Shown here: piece after piece, positions 14,493 through 20,684 of the stretch
How the letters are laid out: every line of letters starts with the position of its first letter
Position numbering within the stretch: the first letter of the stretch is position 1
From: Firmicutes bacterium CAG:822
GTDB lineage: Bacteria > Bacillota_I > Bacilli_A > RF39 > UBA660
Length of the DNA stretch: 24,042 nt
Direction: 5' to 3'
NCBI GenBank assembly: GCA_000432855.1
Contig: HF990832.1
Location: 1 to 24,042 of the forward strand
The notes under the pieces: model-generated
The model's database searches: none
What the model was told of the DNA's origin: nothing
Seen by the model: the letters and a program-made list of their open reading frames with translations, nothing else
Made by a program: the position numbers and the translations under genes

Positions 14493-15320
14493 ATGGGACT
14501 AATTGATAAATTTAAAAATTTATTTACCGAAGAAGTAGAAGTTGAAGAAAAAGAAGACAAAAAAGATACTATTCAAAAAGAAGTGATTCAAGTAGAAATT
14601 CCTTCGCCTAAAAAATCACGTTCAGAAATTTATGCAGACGAAATACCATCTAAAAATGAGACGCCAGTTCAAATAGATAATGAACCTATTGAACCAGCTA
14701 AAAATGAGTATAAATTTCCATTTTTCGATGATAATGATTTTGATTCTATCGATGTAAAACCAGAACCAAAAGAAGAAAAGAAAAAACAATCTCATCATAG
14801 GAAAGAAGTTTATAATCCACCGAAAGAAGAAAAAAGAGTTTTTAGACCATCACCAATCATCTCACCAGTATATGGAATTTTAGATAAAGGTTATCAAAGA
14901 GATGAATTTACAAATAAAAATGATGGTAGGTCATCATATTATAGTTCTAAAGAGGCTAATGTAGATGCCATTAGAAATAAAGCATATGGTGGACTAGAAG
15001 CTGATATTGAAACCACATTATTTGGTGGTAACCGAGTTTTGTTTAATGAAAAAGAGGAAACCAAAACAGATGTTACTCAAAAGGTGCCAGAAGAAGAAAA
15101 AACAAGTAAAGTTGAAGAAACAAATTATGACTTTGACTCAAGCACTTTAGATGAAAAACCTAGACATGGCGCACCTAAAGAAGACGATTTGACTGATCTT
15201 TTAGAAGAAGAAATGGACAAACCAGTAACTGAAGAAAAACACAAAAAAGAACCGCGAAAAATCAGTGATCAAGAATTATTTAGTTTGATAGATTCTATGT
15301 ATGAAAAGGGGAATAAATAA
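14493..15320 (+). CDS. Acidic, mostly disordered protein with a PSPIISPVYG motif
   Basis: A 275-residue, highly charged protein (Glu/Lys/Asp-rich) with little predicted fold. It has an amphipathic N-terminus (MGLIDKFKNLF), a Pro-rich middle with the ordered-looking segment FRPSPIISPVYGILDKGY from about residue 117, and a C-terminal short helix (SDQELFSLIDSMYE). The amphipathic start could bind the membrane face. I have an impression of similar PIISPxYG segments in other low-GC Gram-positive proteins but cannot attach a function. It sits between a lipoprotein and a DUF948-like membrane protein and shares 1 nt with the latter, so all are probably co-translated. A scaffold role at the envelope or division site is speculation. 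Confidence 0.72.
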   Translation: MGLIDKFKNLFTEEVEVEEKEDKKDTIQKEVIQVEIPSPKKSRSEIYADEIPSKNETPVQIDNEPIEPAKNEYKFPFFDDNDFDSIDVKPEPKEEKKKQSHHRKEVYNPPKEEKRVFRPSPIISPVYGILDKGYQRDEFTNKNDGRSSYYSSKEANVDAIRNKAYGGLEADIETTLFGGNRVLFNEKEETKTDVTQKVPEEEKTSKVEETNYDFDSSTLDEKPRHGAPKEDDLTDLLEEEMDKPVTEEKHKKEPRKISDQELFSLIDSMYEKGNK

Positions 15321-15613
15321 TGATTATTAGTTTTGCTGATGTATTATCTGTGTTATTTTACATATTATTAATTGTCTTAGTAATTGCTTTACTCATTTTA
15401 GTTATTAATGCCATTAAAACATTAGATAAAGTTGATAAATTAGTCGATGATGTTAGCCAAAAATCACAAAAACTAAATGGTTTGTTTTGTATCATTGACA
15501 ATACCACTGATGCTGTAGTTGGGTTCAGTGATAGCATTATTGGGTTTTTATCTAATGCCATTGGTAAAATATTTAATAGAAAGAAGGAAACTAAAGATGA
15601 CGAAGAAAAGTAA
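15320..15613 (+). CDS. DUF948/YtxG-like small membrane protein
   Basis: A 97-residue protein with one N-terminal membrane helix (VLFYILLIVLVIALLILVIN, about 10-29), a short heptad region (LDKVDKLVDDVSQKSQKLNG) and a basic C-terminus (IFNRKKETKDDEEK). This is the layout of the DUF948 family (Bacillus YtxG), general-stress-associated membrane proteins normally encoded beside YtxH. The next gene is indeed YtxH-like and overlaps it by 17 nt. The family call rests on layout and neighbours, and sequence similarity cannot be tested here. Confidence 0.7.
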   Translation: MIISFADVLSVLFYILLIVLVIALLILVINAIKTLDKVDKLVDDVSQKSQKLNGLFCIIDNTTDAVVGFSDSIIGFLSNAIGKIFNRKKETKDDEEK

Positions 15614-16007
15614 AGGAATCGGAAAATTTGTTGTAGGAGCAGGTGTGGGAGCCGCTTTAGGACTATTATTTGCTCCAAAAAAAGGTTCAGAAACTAGAGA
15701 AGATTTGAAAAAAATGTTTGACGATTTAGTAAACAAAGTAAAAAACATCGAGATGGAGGACGTAAAAGAAACCGTTGAAACTAAAATTGCTGAACTTAAA
15801 GAAGGTTTAGCTGAATTAGATAAGGAAACTGTTTTAGCCGAAGCTAAAAAACAAGCGAAAAAGCTTCAAGATGCAGCTGAAGAACTAGTTGACTATGCTA
15901 TTGAAAAAGGAACTCCAGTCATTGAAAAATCAGCAAACGCTATCAAGAAAAAAGTAATCGAAGTTTCTAAAAGTGTAATTACGAAATTAGAAAAGGAAAC
16001 AAAATAG
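15597..16007 (+). CDS. YtxH domain protein
   Basis: A 136-residue protein. The N-terminal Gly-rich hydrophobic helix (FVVGAGVGAALGLLFAPKKG) followed by SETREDLKK is the YtxH signature. The rest is a long amphipathic, Lys/Glu/Ala-rich helical region of the apolipophorin or LEA type. YtxH proteins are small stress-related membrane-attached proteins of unclear mechanism. ATG 15597 is chosen because AGAAGGAAA precedes it and the YtxH signature begins right there. The frame is open further upstream, but that part overlaps the DUF948 gene and is not family-like. It is the last gene of the operon, and its stop codon lies in the terminator stem. Confidence 0.85.
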   Translation: MTKKSKGIGKFVVGAGVGAALGLLFAPKKGSETREDLKKMFDDLVNKVKNIEMEDVKETVETKIAELKEGLAELDKETVLAEAKKQAKKLQDAAEELVDYAIEKGTPVIEKSANAIKKKVIEVSKSVITKLEKETK

Positions 16008-16029
16008 TCACTTCGGTGATTATTTTTTT
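16003..16029 (+). terminator. Rho-independent terminator with UUCG tetraloop
   Basis: AATAGTCAC (16003-16011) pairs with GTGATTATT (16016-16024), a 9-bp stem with one G-U pair, closed by the very stable C(UUCG)G loop and followed by T7 (16023-16029). It ends the lipoprotein/ytxH operon. Confidence 0.88.
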
Positions 16030-16034
16030 GATTT

Positions 16035-16640
16035 ATGGCCAAAAAACATATCTTGATGATGCAAACCTTTATAAAAGTAATGTTAGGTTTTAAACAAGAA
16101 ATAGAAGCTGTTACTCCTGATAGTTATTATCCAAGCATATACAAAATAGATTACCAAATCTTAAAAAAAGAAAACATTGATACATTATTATTTGATATTG
16201 ATAACACAATTACTAAAGTTGACGATTTAAACATTCCAAAAGAAACTATCGAATTAATTAGGAATTTAAAAGAACAAAAGTTTAAAATATTGCTGTTTTC
16301 TAATAACCATGAACAAAGAGCTAAACCAGTCGCTCAAAAATTAAATCTTCCAGTATTATCTGATGCCGGCAAACCAACTAAAGAAGCCTATGAAAAAGCT
16401 TTAAATATATTAAATTCAAATAAAGAAAATACTGTTGCTATTGGTGACCAATTACTTTCCGATATTGTTGGTGCTAAAAAATATGGAATAAAAGCTATAT
16501 TAGTTGACCAATTATCTAAAGAAAATAATGTTCAAACCGGAATGGCTCAAAAATTACAAAAACATATGATTAAACAACTCAAGAAATATAAACAATTTCA
16601 AATTGGAAAATATTATATATCAGAAAACAAGACTAATTGA
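16035..16640 (+). CDS. yqeG: YqeG family HAD phosphatase
   Basis: A HAD-superfamily phosphatase of the YqeG (HAD subfamily IIIA) type, usually about 170-200 residues; this one has 201. Visible motifs are the nucleophile motif FDIDNT (D54, D56), LLFSNNHEQR (motif II), KPTKEAY (motif III Lys) and VAIGDQLLSDIVGA (motif IV Asp). The physiological substrate is not settled; related phosphatases act on phosphatidylglycerophosphate. The start is uncertain: ATG 16035 has no Shine-Dalgarno and lies only 5 nt after the T run of the upstream terminator. ATGs at 16056, 16059 and 16080 also lack one. Stop is TGA. Confidence 0.9.
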   Translation: MAKKHILMMQTFIKVMLGFKQEIEAVTPDSYYPSIYKIDYQILKKENIDTLLFDIDNTITKVDDLNIPKETIELIRNLKEQKFKILLFSNNHEQRAKPVAQKLNLPVLSDAGKPTKEAYEKALNILNSNKENTVAIGDQLLSDIVGAKKYGIKAILVDQLSKENNVQTGMAQKLQKHMIKQLKKYKQFQIGKYYISENKTN

Positions 16641-16678
16641 TGAATTATTGTATATCTATCCTTTATATACTAATATTA

Positions 16679-16687
16679 TGTTAAAAT
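16679..16687 (+). promoter_or_regulatory. Extended -10 promoter before the YbaK-like gene
   Basis: TGT-TAAAAT fits an extended -10 with one mismatch. No good -35 is visible. The 83 nt to the chosen start include an unused AGGTGAT and several ATGs whose role is unclear. Confidence 0.45.
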
Positions 16688-16770
16688 ATAAATAGGTGAT
16701 ATAGTCTAAAAAAATTATATTGTTCATGAATATGTGTGTCTTGAACAAAGTGAAAGGAATGAAAGATTTT

Positions 16771-17247
16771 ATGGATAAAGTTTTAGAAGCATTAAAAGAA
16801 ATGGACATTAATTATGAAATCATTACTCATCCAGCCGCATATACAACTGAGGAAGCTGATGAATATGTTAAAGACCGTGAAGGTGTTTTTTCCAAAACAT
16901 TGCTATTATCAGATAAGAAAGATAAAGATTTTTATTTAATTATTATGGATGATAACAAACGTTTAGATATAAAAAGTTTAAGTACTTTAGTAGGTCAAAG
17001 ATTACATTTTGCAAAAGAAGAAGATTTAATGAATAAAATGGGATTAAAACCAGGTAGTGTTTCATTATTTGGATTAATTAATAATGAAGAAAAAGATATA
17101 AAAGTATTTATCGATAAAAAAGTGACTAAAGAAAATCAAATAAACTTTCATCCAAACGTTAATACAGCCACACTTTTCATATCTATTGATAATATGTTTA
17201 AATTTTTAGATAACTTAAACTTTAAATATCAGATTATAGATTTATAA
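16771..17247 (+). CDS. YbaK/EbsC-type aminoacyl-tRNA editing protein (ProX-like)
   Basis: A stand-alone trans-editing domain of about 158 residues. This family removes wrongly attached amino acids from tRNA (for example Ala from tRNA-Pro). Features typical of the fold are YEIITHPAAYTTEEAD at the start, SKTLLLSDKKDKDFYLIIM with the conserved Lys, a DIKSLSTLVG helix, GLKPGSVSLFGL, and NTATLFIS near the end. The length and order resemble the ProX/PrdX branch, but specificity cannot be read from sequence. AAAGGA (16753-16758) favours ATG 16771 with a 12-nt gap. In-frame alternatives are ATG 16759, 16732 and 16726 and TTG 16720. Confidence 0.85.
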   Translation: MDKVLEALKEMDINYEIITHPAAYTTEEADEYVKDREGVFSKTLLLSDKKDKDFYLIIMDDNKRLDIKSLSTLVGQRLHFAKEEDLMNKMGLKPGSVSLFGLINNEEKDIKVFIDKKVTKENQINFHPNVNTATLFISIDNMFKFLDNLNFKYQIIDL

Positions 17248-17257
17248 AACTAAGTTA

Positions 17258-17266
17258 TGTTATAAT
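17258..17266 (+). promoter_or_regulatory. Extended -10 promoter for rnhB
   Basis: TGT-TATAAT is a perfect extended -10. Transcription would begin near 17273, just past the first in-frame ATG of rnhB (17272), which supports the downstream start at 17290. No clear -35. Confidence 0.65.
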
Positions 17267-17289
17267 TATATATGAAAGTAGGAAAAAGC

Positions 17290-17907
17290 ATGGATTTATG
17301 GCAATATGAAAAAGACTTACAAGCAAAAGGAATCAATATCATAGGGGGAACTGATGAAGCAGGTAGGGGTCCACTTTATGGACCAGTTGTTGCTGCTTGT
17401 GTCGTTTTACCACAAGGATTTGAACTAGAAGGCTTAAATGATTCTAAAAAGTTAAGTGAAAAAAAACGTAATATATTTTATGATTATATTGTGGAAAACA
17501 CTATTTATGGAATTGGTATTGTTTCCCCAGAAGAAATAGATAAAATCAATATCTATGAAGCAAGTAGAAAGGCCATGATTAAAGCAATTAGAGAAGTTCA
17601 AAAGCAAATTCCCCTAGAATATGTTTTATCTGATGCCATGCCTATAGATATCGATGTTCCTGTTATGCCAATTATTAAAGGTGATGCTAAAAGTGCTTCC
17701 ATTGCCGCAGCTAGTGTTATAGCCAAAGTAACTAGGGATAGAATTTTATATGAAATAGATAAAAAGCACCCCGAATATGGTTTTAAAAATCATAAGGGAT
17801 ATCCAACTAAAAAACACTTAGAAGCTATTAATAAATATGGTTTAATTGATGGATATCGAAAAACTTACGGTCCGATTAAAAATTATATAGAAAATGGTCA
17901 TTGTTAG
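17290..17907 (+). CDS. rnhB: Ribonuclease HII
   Basis: Cleaves RNA in RNA-DNA hybrids and at single ribonucleotides in DNA. The four catalytic acids of the family are present: D22 and E23 in GTDEAGRGPLYG, D115 in LSDAMPI, and D150 in TRDRIL. Also typical are LNDSKKLSEKKR, KSASIAAASVIAKV and the C-terminal GYPTKKHLEAI and YGPI. The start ATG 17290 is preceded by AGTAGGAAA. ATG 17272 would lie at or before the predicted transcript start. It is 205 residues long, near the short end for RNase HII. First gene of a three-gene run with the 70-residue gene and the MBL hydrolase. Confidence 0.97.
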   Translation: MDLWQYEKDLQAKGINIIGGTDEAGRGPLYGPVVAACVVLPQGFELEGLNDSKKLSEKKRNIFYDYIVENTIYGIGIVSPEEIDKINIYEASRKAMIKAIREVQKQIPLEYVLSDAMPIDIDVPVMPIIKGDAKSASIAAASVIAKVTRDRILYEIDKKHPEYGFKNHKGYPTKKHLEAINKYGLIDGYRKTYGPIKNYIENGHC

Positions 17908-17920
17908 AAAGGAAATAATT

Positions 17921-18133
17921 ATGATAATAAATGAGAATAATAAAGATATGATTTTAAAAGGTATGGTGAAAAGAGGATTTAACCAAGATCCAAATGAACT
18001 TAGAGCTAAACTTCACCCAAATGCTGGCAAAATTAATAAACCTAACACTCCAGAGCCACCAACTCAAGTAAAAAAAACTATTGCTGACAATAGTCTAAAA
18101 GAAACATTTAATGAATTGAGAAGATTAAAATGA
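17921..18133 (+). CDS. Small conserved-looking protein of unknown function
   Basis: A 70-residue protein with an N-terminal helix (DMILKGMVKRGF), a basic loop (NELRAKLHPNAGKINKPN), a Pro-rich stretch, and a short C-terminal helix (LKETFNELRRLK). ATG 17921 is chosen because AAAGGA lies 8 nt upstream. The frame is open further back, into rnhB. The stop TGA overlaps the ATG of the MBL gene in ATGA, so the two are translationally coupled. I recognise no family or motif. Confidence 0.7.
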   Translation: MIINENNKDMILKGMVKRGFNQDPNELRAKLHPNAGKINKPNTPEPPTQVKKTIADNSLKETFNELRRLK

Positions 18134-18639
18134 AAATCACAAAAATACCAGTAGGCTATTTAGAAGCAAATTGTTATGTCCTAGAAGAAGATAATAAAGT
18201 AATTGTAATAGATCCAGGTGATGACTATGAAAAAATTTCAAGGTCACTTAAAAATAAAGATGTAATAAAAGTTTTAATTACGCACTATCATCCAGATCAT
18301 ATAGGAGCTTTAAATCATTTTGAAAAAGAGTTAATATTAAATAATCCTAAAGAACAGACATACTATTTTGAACCTTTTACTTTTGAAGTTATTTTTAGTA
18401 AAGGACATACCAGTGATAGTGTCACATATTATTTTCCTAAAGAGCACGCTATGTTTACCGGTGACTTTCTATTCAAAGAAACCATTGGTCGAACCGATAT
18501 GCCTACTGGAAATATGGAAGAAATGAAAAATAGTTTAGACATCATTAAAACTTATCCTAATAATACAAAAATTTATCCAGGACACGGAGATATTACTAAT
18601 TTAAAATATGAAAAAGAAAATAATTATTTTTTGAAATAG
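18130..18639 (+). CDS. MBL-fold metallohydrolase, glyoxalase II/YqgX-like
   Basis: A 169-residue single-domain metallo-beta-lactamase-fold hydrolase. The metal ligands are in place: THYHPDH (H52, H54, D56, H57), H93 in KGHTSDS, D112 in TGDFLF and H152 in YPGHGD. It is shorter than Bacillus YqgX (about 210) and much shorter than true glyoxalase II, because it lacks the C-terminal substrate domain. A general thioester hydrolase role is likely, with the substrate unknown. It overlaps the previous gene by 4 nt. Confidence 0.9.
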   Translation: MKITKIPVGYLEANCYVLEEDNKVIVIDPGDDYEKISRSLKNKDVIKVLITHYHPDHIGALNHFEKELILNNPKEQTYYFEPFTFEVIFSKGHTSDSVTYYFPKEHAMFTGDFLFKETIGRTDMPTGNMEEMKNSLDIIKTYPNNTKIYPGHGDITNLKYEKENNYFLK

Positions 18640-18646
18640 ATTTTTG

Positions 18647-18675
18647 TTGTTGGTAATTTAATGTCGTGTTATAAT
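18647..18675 (+). promoter_or_regulatory. Sigma-A-type promoter
   Basis: TTGTTG (18647-18652), a 17-nt spacer and TATAAT (18670-18675), with TGT directly before the -10. It lies 24 nt before the next start codon, and the strong AAAGGAGG follows. Confidence 0.8.
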
Positions 18676-18698
18676 TATAATAAAAAGGAGGCTAAAAT

Positions 18699-19511
18699 AT
18701 GTTTGAAGGTACAGGTAAGTATTTTTTAATGTTTTTTATCGTTCTTTTTATTGTTTATATGACGGTAAAAATATGTTTAGGCAAATTATTTAAAGCAGTT
18801 AAAATTCCTGCATGGAAAGCTTATGTTCCGTTTTATAATAGATTAATCTTAGTAAATTTGTTGGACATAAAGAAATCTGTCTTTTACAAAACCTTAATAC
18901 CATTTGCCAATCTTTATTATTATAATATAATAATTAAAGAACTTTTAAAAGCTTATAAATTAGATCCTAAGGAATCAATTTGGTTTATTCTTGTACCAAT
19001 GTATAAATTTCCTGAATTAGTTTTTAAAAGGCCTAAATTTATGCTTCATATGTATGATGATACAGAACAGTTTTTAAGTAATCAAAATATTTTATTTGAA
19101 ACTACACCAGAAGATTTAAACCAAAGTCAAATACCAAATCAAGCTGTAAATCAAACTCCAAACCTAGATATAAATCAAGTGCCAGATCAAACTACCAATC
19201 AAGTACAGACACCTAATCAAGTAAATGGGGTTGTAATTAATCCAAGCTTATATAATCAAATAGATAATACTGTCAAAGAAGAACCACCAGTTAACTTATA
19301 TACAAATGAAGGTGGAGATAGTGTCTTTTTAAACAATTCTCTTGAACCCGACGAAAGACATGAAACCGTTATTGAAGCTAAACAAGAAGTTAAACAAGAA
19401 GAAAAACCAATTTTTGTCGACAATAGTAAGCCAAAAGTTTGCCCAAAATGTGGAACTAAATTAGCCCCTACAGCCACAACTTGTTTCCTTTGCGGTACAA
19501 AAGTATTGTAA
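18699..19511 (+). CDS. Membrane protein (DUF5684-like N-terminus) with C-terminal zinc ribbon
   Basis: A 270-residue protein with three parts. Residues 1-125 hold a membrane helix (FLMFFIVLFIVYMTV, about 9-23) and further hydrophobic segments. The stretch IPAWKAYVPFYNRLILVNLL recalls the small membrane proteins of the DUF5684 type, where a PxW...P.YN pattern follows the first helices. Residues 140-190 are an Asn/Gln/Pro linker with repeated NQ steps. The C-terminus is a treble-clef-like zinc ribbon, CPKC (248-251) and CFLC (262-265). The function is unknown. The domain call for the N-terminus is tentative, the zinc ribbon is clear. Good promoter and AAAGGAGG site. No obvious terminator follows. 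Confidence 0.8.
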   Translation: MFEGTGKYFLMFFIVLFIVYMTVKICLGKLFKAVKIPAWKAYVPFYNRLILVNLLDIKKSVFYKTLIPFANLYYYNIIIKELLKAYKLDPKESIWFILVPMYKFPELVFKRPKFMLHMYDDTEQFLSNQNILFETTPEDLNQSQIPNQAVNQTPNLDINQVPDQTTNQVQTPNQVNGVVINPSLYNQIDNTVKEEPPVNLYTNEGGDSVFLNNSLEPDERHETVIEAKQEVKQEEKPIFVDNSKPKVCPKCGTKLAPTATTCFLCGTKVL

Positions 19512-19534
19512 TTTTTTTACAAAACATGTATAAT
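19506..19534 (+). promoter_or_regulatory. Promoter of the T-box/valS operon
   Basis: TTGTAA (19506-19511), a 17-nt spacer and TATAAT (19529-19534). The -35 covers the stop codon of the preceding gene. Transcription would begin near 19541, directly at the T-box leader. Confidence 0.75.
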
Positions 19535-19540
19535 TAAAAA

Positions 19541-19761
19541 CAAAGCCATGACCAAGAGGAGTAAATATTTATCTATTTAAAGAAAGTTAGTGGTAGATGT
19601 AAACTAACAATAGAGAATATTGAAGGTAGCTTGACCAAGCTGATTTTCTGAAATAGTAGTAGGAAAATTCGTCCAAGTGCGTTAAACTAATCAAGGTAAG
19701 TTAAACTTATAAATTAAGGTGGTACCACGTTCAATACGTCCTTAAATTTATAAGTTTTTTT
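19541..19761 (+). promoter_or_regulatory. T-box leader sensing uncharged tRNA-Val
   Basis: A complete T-box riboswitch. Stem I has the AGTA motif (19560-19563) facing GAA (19622-19624), and the specifier-loop triplet GTA (19626-19628, a valine codon) follows. The distal part is GTTAG...CTAAC. The T-box core AAGGTGGTACCACG (19716-19729) contains TGGT, which fits the ACCA end of tRNA-Val. The terminator pairs AAACTTATAAATTAAGG (19703-19719) with 19740-19757 (one bulge) and is followed by T7. Uncharged tRNA-Val should stabilise the antiterminator and switch on the two genes below. The specifier is read by eye, supported by valS in the operon. Confidence 0.93.
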
Positions 19762-19784
19762 GTTGAAGAGGAAGTGATCGTCAT

Positions 19785-20684
19785 ATGAAAATATTTCATA
19801 TTCCTGGTTTTTGGGAATATTATGATTTAAACAAAAGACTATTACAATTAACGGAAGAAAAAAAGCATTATTTCAAATCAGGTTTTAAAATCGGCTCAGT
19901 ATATGGTAGTTTTCCAAATTTTATTTGGAATGGTGGTCGAACTGTTTTTGGAATGCAACTATATATTGAAGAAATGAAGAAAATCGTTGACTATTTTAAT
20001 AATCATAATATACCAGTCAGATTTACTTTTACCAATAGTATGATAAATAAAAAACATTTATTTGACACCTTGGGTAATCAATTGTTAAAAACTGTGGAAA
20101 ACAATTTAAATGAAGTATTAATTAATAGTGAGTTATTAGAAGATTACATCAGAAAAAATTATCCCAAATTTAAAATTATTTCTTCTACCACCAAAGGACT
20201 TAATCAAAATCAACTTAAAGAAGAATTAAATAAAGACTATAAATTAGTTGTCTTAGATTATAATTATAATAATAAATGGGAATATATTGATAAGATTGAT
20301 AATTTGAATAAACTAGAGATTTTAGTAAACGAAGTATGTATAGAAAATTGTCCTATAAGAAAACAACATTATGATATGCTAAGTAAACAACAAATAACTT
20401 TTTCTGGAAATAAATTTAGATGTAAATTTAAAGAAGAAGAGCTAAATGATTTTCATACGGCACAAAAGAGAAAACATTTTGTATCTAATGATTTAATAGA
20501 TAATGAATATATTCCAAGAGGGATAGTCAATTTCAAAATTGAGGGTCGAGGCTCACCTATAGAAAATTTAATAGAATCATATATATATTATTTTGTTAAA
20601 GAAGAATATAAAGATAGAGTAAGATTTTTGTTAACAAGGTTAGATATAAGTCTGCCAGAAGAGAAAGAAGGTAAAAAATGTTAG
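19785..20684 (+). CDS. Unfamiliar Cys-containing protein, possibly peptidase U32/UbiV-like
   Basis: A 299-residue protein under T-box control, overlapping valS by 7 nt. It begins KIFHIPGFWEYYDLN. It has YGSFPNFIWNGGR near residue 42, VRFTFTNS around residue 85, and NEVCIENCPIRKQHYD around residue 185, followed by a further Cys (FRCKF). The strand/helix pattern suggests a TIM-barrel-like fold. The N-x-x-C...C-P...R..HY arrangement recalls peptidase U32-related proteins of the UbiU/UbiV kind, where Cys residues hold an Fe-S cluster. That link is tentative. No signal peptide or membrane helix. Shine-Dalgarno is AGAGGAAGTGAT. Why tRNA-Val starvation should control it is not clear. Confidence 0.75.
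   Translation: MKIFHIPGFWEYYDLNKRLLQLTEEKKHYFKSGFKIGSVYGSFPNFIWNGGRTVFGMQLYIEEMKKIVDYFNNHNIPVRFTFTNSMINKKHLFDTLGNQLLKTVENNLNEVLINSELLEDYIRKNYPKFKIISSTTKGLNQNQLKEELNKDYKLVVLDYNYNNKWEYIDKIDNLNKLEILVNEVCIENCPIRKQHYDMLSKQQITFSGNKFRCKFKEEELNDFHTAQKRKHFVSNDLIDNEYIPRGIVNFKIEGRGSPIENLIESYIYYFVKEEYKDRVRFLLTRLDISLPEEKEGKKC

Noticed and set aside
15519..15596. N-terminal extension of the YtxH gene
   Set aside because: It overlaps the DUF948 gene in another frame, and the YtxH signature starts right after ATG 15597, which has a ribosome site.
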